Part shown: positions 53,604 to 61,976 of the stretch, one piece after another
How positions within the stretch are numbered: position 1 is the first letter of the stretch
Layout: each line of letters starts with the position of its first letter
NCBI GenBank assembly: GCA_015067435.1
Contig: SVMM01000005.1
Location: 124,001-188,000 of the forward strand
DNA: 64,000 bases
DNA from: Oscillospiraceae bacterium
GTDB taxonomy: Bacteria; Bacillota; Clostridia; Oscillospirales; Oscillospiraceae
Direction: 5' to 3'
The notes under the pieces: generated by a model
Databases searched by the model: none
Seen by the model: only the letters and a program-made list of their open reading frames with translations
What the model was told of the DNA's origin: nothing
Translations under genes and position numbers: made by a program

Positions 53604-55448
53604 TCAGCAGAACAGCGCTGCGACGTGGTAGACGATGCAGGCGAGCAGAAGCGCGCCGCCGATATAGAACAGCGCCACGCGCGCCGTCCATTTGAGCGAG
53701 TGGGATTCCCGGTAGGTCGTGCTCAGCGCCATCACGCAGGGGACGTTGAACGTGCAGGCGAACAGGAAGGCCAGCGCCTCCGGCTTGGAGATCGTCTGGA
53801 CCATGCTTGCCGCCAGCGCCGCGTTGTCCTGCACGGCGTTTTTGGCGTTGAAGGTCGCTTCCAGCAGGCCGCTCTGACCGACGAAGGCGGCGTTCAGGAC
53901 GCCCAGCACCGCCTCCTTGGCAAAGGCGGAGCTGAGGAAGGCCATAAAGGTCTGCCAGCCCAGGCCAAAGAAGCGCGTGACCGGCTCGATGGCGGTCCCG
54001 ACGCGATAGAGCAGGCTTTCCTGAAGGCTGCCGCTCGCGCTGAAGGAGAGCGCCCAGAAGAGAAGAGACACCAGCGTAACGGTGGCAAGCGCGCGGCGGA
54101 AGATGTCCCACGCCTTCAAAAACGCCTCTTTCAGGATATGCCGCCAGTGCGCCTTGTGGTAAGGCGGCAGCTCCATGATCATGCCGCCGCGGTTTTCCTT
54201 CGGCGTCAGCGCGCGGCCGAACAGTTTGGAGACGATCCACATCATCAGCACCATGTAGCAGAGGATCAGCACACAGATCAGCAGCGTGCCGGCGGGACCG
54301 AAGAACATGCCGGAGATCACGGGGATGACGCCCCAGATCGCACCGCAGGGCACCGCCCAGACGACTGCCATCGCCAGCATCCGCTGGCCCCAGTTGTCCA
54401 TGACGCGCGTGCCGCAGGCGCCGCCGATGGTGCAGCCGAAACCCATCAGCACGGGGCAGATCGCCTTGCCCTGCAGCCCCAGTTTCGAGAGCACCCCGTC
54501 AAACTGATAGGCGGCGCGGGCGAGAAAGCCGATCTCCTCCAGAAAGCCGAAGACCAGATTGACGCCGAACACGAAGCTTGCCATGGAAATGGAGAAGAAC
54601 AGCACGTTCGGCAGCATCAGACTGAAGATGGACACCAGCCACGGGTGCACGTTCCAGCCGTTGAGCAGATCGGCGATCGGATCGCTGAGCGTGGCGGGGA
54701 TCATCTGGCCGATGCCCATGAAGGGCAGCATGACGATCATGGCCACGAGAAAAGCGACCAGCACGATGCCGAAGCACAAAAGTTTCCCCTTGACCGGGCT
54801 TGTGGCGATGCGGTCGAATTTCGAGAGCTTATAGTCCGGCGCGGCGGTGCGCATCACGCCGTCGAGCATCTGCGCGACCCATTTGTACTTAGCCTCGCTC
54901 TGCGCCAGCGCGTCCGCCTTGGGATCGATCTCCGGCGCGGAGCTGATGACATGCGGCGACGCCTGCTCCTCGGCGAGCAGCGTGCGCAGATCGTCATAGC
55001 CGTCCTTCTCCGCCGCGGTAAAGGGCAGGACGGGAACGCCCAGCCGCTCCGACAGGAGCCTTGCGTCGATCTCCTTCTTCTGCGCCTTTGCCACGTCCAT
55101 CATGTTCAGCAGCACGACGGCGGGTTTTTTAAGCGGCGCGAACTCCGCAACCATGTACATGCTGCGCTCGAGCTGCGAGGCGTCCACGAGGATGCAGACG
55201 AGATCCGCCTGCGCGGTCTTGATGAACGCCGTGGTGATGAGTTCTTCGTCCGAGTTGCCCGAAAGCCCGTAGCTGCCGGGCAGGTCGGTCACGGCGTAGC
55301 GCGCGCCGCGGAAGGTGTAATAGCCGTCGTTGCGCTCGACGGTCTTGCCCGGCCAGTTGCCGACGTGCTGGCGTGCGCCGGTAAGCGCGTTGTAGACGGT
55401 GGATTTGCCGGAGTTCGGCTGTCCCAGAAGGGCGAGACGTGTGCTCAT
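53604..55448 (-). CDS. feoB: Ferrous iron transporter FeoB, compact second copy
   Basis: A 614-residue FeoB. G motifs are GQPNSGKST (about residues 9-17), DLPGSYGLSG and LLNMMDVAK, followed by membrane helices with MGFGCTIGGACGTRVMD and AVPCGAIWGVIPV, the gate-like motifs. It lacks the long acidic insertion of the 824-residue FeoB. The start overlaps the stop of its FeoA by 4 bp (ATGA). The Cys-rich small protein is upstream. Two FeoB types in one window suggest different affinity, metal (Fe/Mn) or conditions. Starts from a promoter with boxes 7 and 8. Confidence 0.94.
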   Translation of the reverse strand: MSTRLALLGQPNSGKSTVYNALTGARQHVGNWPGKTVERNDGYYTFRGARYAVTDLPGSYGLSGNSDEELITTAFIKTAQADLVCILVDASQLERSMYMVAEFAPLKKPAVVLLNMMDVAKAQKKEIDARLLSERLGVPVLPFTAAEKDGYDDLRTLLAEEQASPHVISSAPEIDPKADALAQSEAKYKWVAQMLDGVMRTAAPDYKLSKFDRIATSPVKGKLLCFGIVLVAFLVAMIVMLPFMGIGQMIPATLSDPIADLLNGWNVHPWLVSIFSLMLPNVLFFSISMASFVFGVNLVFGFLEEIGFLARAAYQFDGVLSKLGLQGKAICPVLMGFGCTIGGACGTRVMDNWGQRMLAMAVVWAVPCGAIWGVIPVISGMFFGPAGTLLICVLILCYMVLMMWIVSKLFGRALTPKENRGGMIMELPPYHKAHWRHILKEAFLKAWDIFRRALATVTLVSLLFWALSFSASGSLQESLLYRVGTAIEPVTRFFGLGWQTFMAFLSSAFAKEAVLGVLNAAFVGQSGLLEATFNAKNAVQDNAALAASMVQTISKPEALAFLFACTFNVPCVMALSTTYRESHSLKWTARVALFYIGGALLLACIVYHVAALFC

Positions 55449-55663
55449 ACCGCCACCTCGATCCGCTCGGCGTCATCGCGGTTGAGCGCGATGAGCGTTT
55501 CCCGGCAATAGAGCAGCACGGGCATTTTCCTGTCGTTTCGGACGGTTTGGAAGGCTGCGCCCTCCGTGATCCCAATGGCCGTCACGCGGTTGATGAAATG
55601 CGAATCCCCCCGGATACGCGCCACCAGCCCGCGCGCGTCCGCGCCGGTCTCAGTCAGCTTCAT
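55445..55663 (-). CDS. feoA: FeoA-like protein of the second feo operon
   Basis: A 72-residue FeoA: MKLTETGADARGLVARIRGD, then SHFINRVTAIGITEGAAFQT, then LLYCRETLIALNRDDAERI. It has the SH3-like pattern with G-I-T-E-G in the centre. Its start overlaps the end of the Cys-rich gene by 14 bp, and its stop overlaps the feoB2 start (ATGA), so all three are translationally coupled. GGGGAGAAAATCAC precedes the ATG. Confidence 0.92.
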   Translation of the reverse strand: MKLTETGADARGLVARIRGDSHFINRVTAIGITEGAAFQTVRNDRKMPVLLYCRETLIALNRDDAERIEVAV

Positions 55664-55832
55664 GTGATTTTCTCCCCTTTTTCTGTTTTTCCCGGCAGCC
55701 GCAGGCGCATTGGGAGCAGCCGCAGCCGCACGAGCCGCCGCCCCTGAGCTTGCTCCGCAGCGCGAAAAACACGATCAGAATGACCGCCGCGAGAGCCAGC
55801 AGCGTACCGGCATTGCTTACAAGCCAATCCAT
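55650..55832 (-). CDS. FeoB-associated Cys-rich membrane protein, second copy
   Basis: A 60-residue protein: one membrane helix (AGTLLALAAVILIVFFALRS) and a Cys-rich tail (SCGCGCSQCACGC) followed by a basic end. It is the same kind of protein as at 45334, but here it comes first in the operon. It overlaps the FeoA start by 14 bp. Expected to sit at the membrane and handle iron with FeoB. Confidence 0.88.
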   Translation of the reverse strand: MDWLVSNAGTLLALAAVILIVFFALRSKLRGGGSCGCGCSQCACGCREKQKKGRKSHEAD

Positions 55833-55857
55833 ATGCGCCTGGCGCCCCTTTCCGGAT

Positions 55858-55873
55858 GTTAGATAAAGCTAAC
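55858..55873. promoter_or_regulatory. Box 7: GTTAG-N6-CTAAC
   Basis: GTTAG ATAAAG CTAAC, 26 nt before the start codon of the Cys-rich protein on the minus strand. Confidence 0.85.
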
Positions 55874-55922
55874 AGCTGCGTGGAAAGAATGCCCCGCGTT
55901 GGCGAGGCGTCCTTATGCGCAT

Positions 55923-55951
55923 AAGTTAGCACAAGATAACAATAATGTCAA
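55923..55951 (-). promoter_or_regulatory. Promoter of second feo operon with box 8
   Basis: On the minus strand TTGACA, 17-bp spacer, TAACTT. The spacer and -10 overlap GTTAG CACAAG ATAAC (55925-55940), so metal-loaded repressor would block it. Confidence 0.9.
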
Positions 55952-56022
55952 GTGGTTTTTCATCGGCAACGATTGGCCGAACCTTTTTTAGGGCGGAGGC
56001 GGCATCGCGTTTGTGAAAGGGA

Positions 56023-56050
56023 TTGACAGGGGAGAAAATAAGCGTATAAT
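56023..56050 (+). promoter_or_regulatory. Promoter of the DUF6796/hydrolase operon
   Basis: TTGACA, 16-bp spacer, TATAAT. Box 9 (GTTAG GCAAAA CTAAC, 56055-56070) lies over the expected transcription start. Confidence 0.92.
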
Positions 56051-56054
56051 GCGA

Positions 56055-56070
56055 GTTAGGCAAAACTAAC
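56055..56070. promoter_or_regulatory. Box 9: GTTAG-N6-CTAAC
   Basis: Perfect match to the shared palindrome directly downstream of the -10 element. Confidence 0.88.
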
Positions 56071-56172
56071 ACCGAAGCTGCGGGCGCAGCAGAAAGCAAA
56101 AAGCTGCTGTGAGCAGCCGAGCAATACCCGCGTTTGTCGGATAAAAGGATGCGGGAACAGGAGGATGCTGAA

Positions 56173-56829
56173 ATGCTTGCAAAAAGGAAGCGTGTCGCCG
56201 CACTGATCTGCGGCTTGCTCGGCTGCCTGTGCTTTGGAAGCGGCGATTGGCTGATGCTCTGCGGAGACCCGGCGTACACGGGCAAGGTTTATTGGCTGAC
56301 CGAAGGTGTGCGTCATATCCCGCAGTGGCGGTTCGACCTCTCAATGGCGCTGGCACTGCCCGGGATCGTGCTCTACGGCATTGCGCTTTTCGCTGTGCAG
56401 GGCTATATCCGGGAGAAGCGGGAGCAGACGATTTATCACTATCTCAACGCTTTTGGCCTGACGCCGTGGCTGGCGCTGCACCTGTTCGTGGTGATGGTGC
56501 TGTGCCTATGGTCATTCGGCGGCGACCTGGCGCTTGCAACGGAGCTGCGCGACCGGCTGAACTGGTTCGTGTTCGCGTCCGAGGCGATGATGCTCCCGGT
56601 TTTTCTTTACTGGTTCTATTTGCAAATCAGCGGCAGGACGGTGTTTCCGAAATGGTTTGCATGGACGAGCGTGCTGGTTTTCTATGCGTTGCTCAGCGTC
56701 GTGAAGGCGCTTCTGCCGATCAGCGCGTTTCGCCTTGGCTTCACCAATGGCCTGATGAGCGAGAGTATGGTGCTGTGGTTCGGGGCCATGCTGCTTTGGG
56801 AGAGAAAAATGCTCAGAGAGGAAAAATGA
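56173..56829 (+). CDS. DUF6796-like membrane protein
   Basis: A 218-residue protein with about six membrane helices (VAALICGLLGCLCFGSGDWL, then ALALPGIVLYGIALFAVQGY, LNAFGLTPWLALHLFVVMVL and others). The opening GDWLMLCGD and the motif WFVFASEAMMLPVFLYWFYL match DUF6796. ATG 56173 has CAGGAGG 8 nt upstream, so the ORF's earlier ATG at 56134 is not used. It is the first gene behind box 9 and precedes an alpha/beta hydrolase by 1 nt. Function unknown. Confidence 0.85.
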   Translation: MLAKRKRVAALICGLLGCLCFGSGDWLMLCGDPAYTGKVYWLTEGVRHIPQWRFDLSMALALPGIVLYGIALFAVQGYIREKREQTIYHYLNAFGLTPWLALHLFVVMVLCLWSFGGDLALATELRDRLNWFVFASEAMMLPVFLYWFYLQISGRTVFPKWFAWTSVLVFYALLSVVKALLPISAFRLGFTNGLMSESMVLWFGAMLLWERKMLREEK

Positions 56830-56830
56830 G

Positions 56831-57658
56831 ATGAAGGTCTATGAATTTGGCGCGGAGCGGGAAAAGACTTTCGCCATGTTCCAGTGCGCGGCGGAGCCAT
56901 GGTGGGTGTTCAAGGAATCCGCGGAAGCCGTGGCAAGAGACTATCATGTATTCCTGTTTATTGCCGACGGCCACGACGAGCTGGGCACGGAGTTTGTGTC
57001 CATCGAGAAGAACGTGACGGACGCCGCGGCGTATCTGCGAGAGAAGGGCGTTTCCCGGCTGGACGCCATGTACGGCGTATCCATGGGCGGGGCGAGCGTG
57101 ATCCGCTTTCTGGCGACGCAGGATATCCCCGTCGCCAAGGCTGTCATCGACGCGGGGATCACGCCGTACCCCTATCCCAAATGGGTCTGCCGCCTGATCG
57201 CGGCGAAGGACTGGGTCACGGTCATGCTGGGGACAAAGTCCTGCCGCATCATGAAGCTGGCTATGCCGCCCGAGCGCTGGACACCGAAGGGTCAGGACCC
57301 GGAGGAGCACTATCGGCGCATTTTCGAGTTCGAGAAGCACCACTTTTCCGCAAAGACGATCTACCGCACCTTCTGGTCCACGAACAACTATATGATGCCA
57401 GACCCCGTTCCGGCCGTGGACACCGAGATCGAATACTGGTACGGAGAAGAGGAAAAACGCTCGCGGAAGAACGACCTCGCCTATACCCGCAAGGCGTACC
57501 CGCAGACAGTCCCGCGCGAGTTCAAGGGCCTTGCGCACGCGGAGCTGGTGTTGATGTATCCGGAGCGGTTCTATCAGGAGATCATGCGCTTTTTGAAGAA
57601 GCGGACGGGCATTCCCAACAGGAAGGAAAAGTCAAAAAACGGAGGGAAGTGCGACTGA
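56831..57658 (+). CDS. Alpha/beta hydrolase
   Basis: A 275-residue hydrolase: MKVYEFGAEREKTFAMFQCA, DYHVFLFIADGHDELGTEFV, the elbow YGVSMGGASVIRFL (Ser about residue 84), Asp in PAVDTEIEYWYG and His in FKGLAHAELVLMYPERFYQE. The lid region TKSCRIMKLAMPPERWTPKG is extended. It follows DUF6796 with 1 nt spacing, and both are under box 9. It resembles the small-molecule hydrolases at 33649 and 35193; substrate unknown. Confidence 0.87.
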   Translation: MKVYEFGAEREKTFAMFQCAAEPWWVFKESAEAVARDYHVFLFIADGHDELGTEFVSIEKNVTDAAAYLREKGVSRLDAMYGVSMGGASVIRFLATQDIPVAKAVIDAGITPYPYPKWVCRLIAAKDWVTVMLGTKSCRIMKLAMPPERWTPKGQDPEEHYRRIFEFEKHHFSAKTIYRTFWSTNNYMMPDPVPAVDTEIEYWYGEEEKRSRKNDLAYTRKAYPQTVPREFKGLAHAELVLMYPERFYQEIMRFLKKRTGIPNRKEKSKNGGKCD

Positions 57659-57722
57659 TGAAGATGAGCATGAAGATGAGGGACAGAGTTGTCTTATACG
57701 TCTTTTTGACAATCGGCGCGGC

Positions 57723-57887
57723 ATGACGCCCTTCCTGATCGAAGAGGAGGAGCTGCACATGCTGCTGACCGCCTACTGGTCGACCATGTTCGAGCCGCTG
57801 ATCCACGGCCTGACGCGCGAGCAGGCGCTCCGACACAGTGAGAACGTGGCAAGGCTGTTCGACTGGACGGCAGTTTTGGGTTTCTGA
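57723..57887 (+). pseudogene. C-terminal remnant of a TetR-like regulator
   Basis: A frame of 54 codons (MTPFLIEEEELHMLLTAYWS, then TMFEPLIHGLTREQALRHSE and LFDWTAVLGF) matches the end of a TetR-type ligand domain. No HTH is present upstream. It is the leftover of a regulator that probably controlled the ABC transporter pair downstream. Confidence 0.6.
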
Positions 57888-57912
57888 CGGAGCCCAAAAT
57901 TTTTGGGCATTT

Positions 57913-57928
57913 GTTAGCCGAGACAAAC
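57913..57928. promoter_or_regulatory. Box 10: GTTAG-N6-CAAAC
   Basis: GTTAG CCGAGA CAAAC, 20 nt before the start codon of the first ABC gene. One mismatch to the consensus. Confidence 0.7.
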
Positions 57929-57947
57929 AAATAAAAGGAGTAGGACG

Positions 57948-59678
57948 ATGTTTCAAAAAATCAAGCCCTATATGGGCGAGTACCTGCGCTACACGAAGCG
58001 CTCGGCGGTATCGATCACCGCCGCCGTGATCCTGAGCGTGGCGCCGTATTTCCTGCTGTATCAGATCATCGCGCCGCTGACGGCGGGGCAGAGCCTGACG
58101 CCGGGCTTTGTGATGCTCCGCGTGGGGATCGCCGCGCTTTGTCTTGCGGGGAACGCCGTGCTGTACGTCCACGGGCTGGACCTGAGCCATCTGAGCGCCT
58201 ACAACACCCTGCGAAATCTCCGCACCGCCTTGCAGGAAAAGCTGGAATGCCAGCCGCTCGGCGCGATCCGTGAGCTTGGAAACGGGCGGATCAAGAAGGT
58301 GTTCACGGACGACATTGAGACAATCGAGCTGCTGCTCGCCCACGCCATCCCGGAGGGCGTCGGCAACCTGGTCATCCCGGCGGTGGTTCTGATCGCCATG
58401 TTCTTTGCGGACTGGAAACTGGCGCTGCTCTCCGTGGCCTCGCTGCCCCTCGGAATGCTTGCGATGGGGATGCTGTTCAAGCTCGGCACGAGCCGCATGG
58501 AGGCGTATTACGCCGCCGCAGCAAGGATGAACAACACCATCATCGAGTACATCAACGGCATGGAGGTCGTCAAGGTTTTCAACCGCGACGGCGAGAGCTA
58601 CGAGCGTTTTGAGCGGGACATCAATTACTACCGTGATATGACTCTGGACTGGTATCGCGTCTGCTGGCCGTGGATGGCGCTCTATTCCAGCATCCTGCCC
58701 TGCGTGGCGCTGTTCACGCTGCCCGTCGGCGGATGGTTCGTGCTCAGGGGCTGGAGCACGCTCGCGGACTATATCCTTGTGCTGTGCATGACCTTTGCCG
58801 TTGGGCCGCCGCTTTTGAAAGCGCTCAGCTTCGCGGGCAAGATCCCGCAGCTCAACTACAAGGTGGAGGAGCTGGAGCGCCTGCTGGATCATCCGCCGCT
58901 CAAACAGTCCGAACGGCCCTTTGAAGGGAGCGGGTATGACATCCGCATGGAGAACCTGCGCTTTTCCTACAAGGACGCGGAGGTGATCCACGGGATTGAC
59001 CTCGATATCGGGGAGGGGCAGATGGTCGCGCTGGTCGGCGAAAGCGGCAGCGGCAAATCGACGCTCGCAAAGCTGCTCGTGCATTTCTACGACCTGAACG
59101 GCGGACGCATCACCCTCGGCGGGCAGGATATTACCGATATGAGCGTCGAGTCGCTGAACGAGCAGATCGCCTACGTCGCGCAGGAGCAGTTTTTGTTCAA
59201 CACCAGCCTCTATGAAAACATCCGCATCGGCAGGCCGGACGCCACGCGGGAGGAGGTCCTGCGCGCGGCGAGCCTTGCCCAATGCGACGAGTTTCTTGCC
59301 CGCTTTCCGAAGGGCATCGACTCCGCGGCGGGCGACGGCGGCAAGATGCTCTCCGGCGGCGAGCGCCAGCGCATCGCCCTGGCCCGCGCGCTGCTGAAGG
59401 ACGCGCCGGTCATCGTTCTGGATGAGGCGACCGCCTTCATCGACCCGGAGAATGAGGAGAAGATGAACGCCGCGATCTCCGAGGTTATCCGTGGCAAGAC
59501 CGTGCTGATCATTGCGCACCGGCTGCACACCGTCATCGGCGCGGACAAGATCGTGGTGCTGGACAAGGGGCGCGTCGAGGCGCAGGGAACGCACGACGAG
59601 CTGCTGCAAAGCTCGCCGGTCTATCAAAAGCTCTGGGCGGCGGCACAGCAGAGCGTCGAATGGGAGGTGAGGGCATGA
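57948..59678 (+). CDS. ABC exporter, half 1 (permease fused to ATPase)
   Basis: A 576-residue type IV ABC transporter: six-helix membrane domain (SAVSITAAVILSVAPYFLLY, then RVGIAALCLAGNAVLYVHGL, GNLVIPAVVLIAMFFADWKL) and ATPase with Walker A GESGSGKST (about residues 362-370), Q loop YVAQEQFLFNTS, signature LSGGERQRIALARAL, Walker B VIVLDEATAF and IAHRL. ATG 57948 follows AAAAGGAGTAGGACG. It overlaps the next ABC gene by 4 bp (ATGA), so the two form a heterodimer, of the YbtP/YbtQ or IrtAB-like arrangement seen for siderophore-linked exporters/importers. Confidence 0.92.
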   Translation: MFQKIKPYMGEYLRYTKRSAVSITAAVILSVAPYFLLYQIIAPLTAGQSLTPGFVMLRVGIAALCLAGNAVLYVHGLDLSHLSAYNTLRNLRTALQEKLECQPLGAIRELGNGRIKKVFTDDIETIELLLAHAIPEGVGNLVIPAVVLIAMFFADWKLALLSVASLPLGMLAMGMLFKLGTSRMEAYYAAAARMNNTIIEYINGMEVVKVFNRDGESYERFERDINYYRDMTLDWYRVCWPWMALYSSILPCVALFTLPVGGWFVLRGWSTLADYILVLCMTFAVGPPLLKALSFAGKIPQLNYKVEELERLLDHPPLKQSERPFEGSGYDIRMENLRFSYKDAEVIHGIDLDIGEGQMVALVGESGSGKSTLAKLLVHFYDLNGGRITLGGQDITDMSVESLNEQIAYVAQEQFLFNTSLYENIRIGRPDATREEVLRAASLAQCDEFLARFPKGIDSAAGDGGKMLSGGERQRIALARALLKDAPVIVLDEATAFIDPENEEKMNAAISEVIRGKTVLIIAHRLHTVIGADKIVVLDKGRVEAQGTHDELLQSSPVYQKLWAAAQQSVEWEVRA

Positions 59679-61414
59679 TTGCCATGATGCAAAGAATACT
59701 TCGGCTCGCGGAGGGCTATCGGACGCGTATCCGGCTCGCGGCGGTCTGTTCGTTCCTCAAGGCGCTTCTCGGCAAGGCGCCTCTCGTGATCGCGTATTGC
59801 ATGATCGCGGGTTTTATCGAGGGCCGCGTGGACGGGAAGAGCTGCGTGTACGCGGGGGCTGCCCTGCTCGTTTGCCTCGCGCTGCAATGCCTGTTCCAGA
59901 ACCTCGCGGATCGGATGCAGTCCAGCGCGGGCTTCGAGATGCTCGCCGATTTGCGCAAGCGGCTGGGCGCGCACCTGCGCCGGATGCCCATGGGCTTTTT
60001 CACCGAGGGAAACATCGGCCGCATCAGCTCCGTGCTCTCGACGGACATGGTGTTCATCGAGGAAAACCTGATGATGGTGCTGGCGGATCTGATGAGCTAT
60101 CTCTTTTCCGCGGGAATTTTCGTGCTGTTCATGTTCGCCTTCGACTGGCGGCTGGGGCTGGCGGCGCTGCTCGTCACGGCGGTCATCTACGGCATCGGCG
60201 AGGCGATGAAGAAAAACGCGCTCATGCACTCGGCGGAGCGGCAGGCCGCCTCCCAGCAGGTCACGGACGCGGTGATCGACTTTACCGAGGGCATCGGCGT
60301 CATCAAAACCTACAACCTTCTCGGCGAGAAGTCGAAGGAGCTGACGGAGAGCTTCGCGGTCAACTGCGAAAAGAATCTGCGCTTTGAGCATGACTATGCA
60401 CCGTGGTCCCTTGCCATCAACGCGAGCCACGGCATCGGCAGCGCGGCGATGCTGGGAGTGAGCTGGCTTTTGTATCAGGACGGCACGCTGACGCTCTCCA
60501 TGTTCATCGGGATGCTGCTGTTCGTATTTGAGGTGTTCTCCCCGCTCAAGGCGTTCTACTCCCAGGTGGCGCGCCTCACCGTGATGAACGCCTGCCTGGA
60601 CCGCATCGAGTCGATCTTTGACGAGCCGGAGCTGGACAACGCCGGCACGGCGTCCGTCCCCGAGCGCTGCGACGCCCCGGAGATCGAGTTCAGAGACGTG
60701 AGCTTTGGCTACAACGAGCGCGAGGTTTTGCGGGACGTCTCCTTCTCCGTTCCGAGGGACAGCATGACCGCCCTGGTTGGACCGTCCGGCAGCGGCAAGT
60801 CCACCATTGCCAATCTGCTCGCGCGCTTCTGGGATGCGCGGAAGGGACAGGTGCTCCTGCGCGGGAGAGATATCCGCGAGGTGCCGCTCGCTTCGCTCAT
60901 GGACAACATCAGCATGGTCTTCCAGCGTGTGTATCTCTTTCAGGACACGGTCTACAACAACATCGCCATCGGCCGCACGGACGCGACGCGCGAGGAGGTT
61001 GCGGAGGCGGCGCGAAAGGCGCGCTGCTACGACTTCATCATGGCGCTGCCCGACGGCTTCGACACCGTGATCGGCGAGGGCGGCGCGAGCCTCTCAGGCG
61101 GCGAGCAGCAGCGCATCTCGATCGCGCGCTGCATCCTGAAGGACGCGCCGATCGTCATACTGGACGAGGCGACCGCATCTGTTGACGCGGACAATGAAAG
61201 CCACATCCAGGCGGCGATCTCGGAGCTGGTCAGGGGGAAGACCCTGCTCGTCATTGCGCACCGGCTGGGCACCATCGAACGCGCGGACCAGATCCTCGTC
61301 GTCGAGGGCGGGCGTATCGTCGAACGCGGTACGCACGGCAAGCTGATGGCCTCTGAGGGTCTGTATCGTTCCATGGTCACCAAAAGAAGCGAGATCAGGG
61401 GCTTTGCCCGTTGA
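59675..61414 (+). CDS. ABC exporter, half 2 (permease fused to ATPase)
   Basis: A 579-residue partner of the preceding protein. Membrane domain with TRIRLAAVCSFLKALLGKAP, LVIAYCMIAGFIEG, and FDWRLGLAALLVTAVIYGIG; ATPase with Walker A GPSGSGKST, Q loop MVFQRVYLFQDT, signature LSGGEQQRISIARCI, Walker B VILDEATAS and IAHRL. The start ATG 59675 lies in the overlap with the previous stop and behind GGGAGGTGAGGGC. As with the upstream gene, linkage to metal boxes favours transport of a metal-related compound. A terminator follows. Confidence 0.92.
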   Translation: MIAMMQRILRLAEGYRTRIRLAAVCSFLKALLGKAPLVIAYCMIAGFIEGRVDGKSCVYAGAALLVCLALQCLFQNLADRMQSSAGFEMLADLRKRLGAHLRRMPMGFFTEGNIGRISSVLSTDMVFIEENLMMVLADLMSYLFSAGIFVLFMFAFDWRLGLAALLVTAVIYGIGEAMKKNALMHSAERQAASQQVTDAVIDFTEGIGVIKTYNLLGEKSKELTESFAVNCEKNLRFEHDYAPWSLAINASHGIGSAAMLGVSWLLYQDGTLTLSMFIGMLLFVFEVFSPLKAFYSQVARLTVMNACLDRIESIFDEPELDNAGTASVPERCDAPEIEFRDVSFGYNEREVLRDVSFSVPRDSMTALVGPSGSGKSTIANLLARFWDARKGQVLLRGRDIREVPLASLMDNISMVFQRVYLFQDTVYNNIAIGRTDATREEVAEAARKARCYDFIMALPDGFDTVIGEGGASLSGGEQQRISIARCILKDAPIVILDEATASVDADNESHIQAAISELVRGKTLLVIAHRLGTIERADQILVVEGGRIVERGTHGKLMASEGLYRSMVTKRSEIRGFAR

Positions 61415-61471
61415 CCGTTTTTGAGAAAAACGTAAAGGAGCGTAGGTCAGTGAAAAGATAATATGCCTTAG

Positions 61472-61507
61472 GCAGAGCGGTATATCAATCGCCGCTCTGC
61501 TCGTTTT
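61472..61507 (+). terminator. Terminator after ABC pair
   Basis: GCAGAGCGG (61472-61480) pairs with CCGCTCTGC (61492-61500) and is followed by TCGTTTT. Confidence 0.85.
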
Positions 61508-61573
61508 ACATTGGAAAACGCTGTAAACAGACGGAGAAGAACCGCGCTTGCTAAACGGGGGAGAAAAAAGGAC

Positions 61574-61602
61574 TTGACAAATCGCGCAAGTTACCTTAAA
61601 CT
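61574..61602 (+). promoter_or_regulatory. Promoter with overlapping box 11
   Basis: TTGACA, 17-bp spacer, TAAACT; GTTAC CTTAAA CTAAC (61590-61605) overlaps the -10. Confidence 0.85.
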
Positions 61603-61653
61603 AACAACACAGACAAAAAGGAAGAGCCGTGCGGCTTTTTCTTTTACCAAGTT

Positions 61654-61669
61654 GTTAGCACAAGGCAAC
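61654..61669. promoter_or_regulatory. Box 12: GTTAG-N6-GCAAC
   Basis: GTTAG CACAAG GCAAC just before the ribosome binding site of the DUF2325 gene. A weaker copy of the motif. Confidence 0.6.
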
Positions 61670-61684
61670 AAAGGAGGCGGAAAC

Positions 61685-61975
61685 ATGAGCGTTGTGATCG
61701 TCGGCGGGAACGAGCGCATGGAGCGGCAATACCGCGAGCTGTGCGAGGCGTACCGCTGTGAGGCGAAGGTCTATACGAAGGAATCCGGCATGAGCGGCAA
61801 GGTCGGTTCGCCCGACCTGCTGGTGCTGTTCACCGGAACGATGTCCCACAAGATGCTTCAGGGCACGCTGCGCGCGATTCGCGGCAAGGAGACCGTCATT
61901 GCACGATCTCATTCCAGCTCGATGGCGGCGCTGCGCGGGATTTTGGAGCAGCACACCGTTGCTGCGGAGGCGTAA
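61685..61975 (+). CDS. DUF2325 family protein
   Basis: A 96-residue protein: MSVVIVGGNERMERQYRELC, then CEAKVYTKESGMSGKVGSPD, then LLVLFTGTMSHKMLQGTLRA. The VVIVGG start and the HKM/ARSHSSS segment match DUF2325, a small Rossmann-like family often found beside metal- or stress-related genes. ATG 61685 follows AAAGGAGGCGGAAAC. It is the first gene behind boxes 11 and 12, with DUF3793 1 nt after it. Confidence 0.88.
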   Translation: MSVVIVGGNERMERQYRELCEAYRCEAKVYTKESGMSGKVGSPDLLVLFTGTMSHKMLQGTLRAIRGKETVIARSHSSSMAALRGILEQHTVAAEA

Positions 61976-61976
61976 G

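Noticed and set aside
53481-55511. Plus-strand frame of 676 codons
   Set aside because: Antisense of FeoB; no start signal or recognisable domain.
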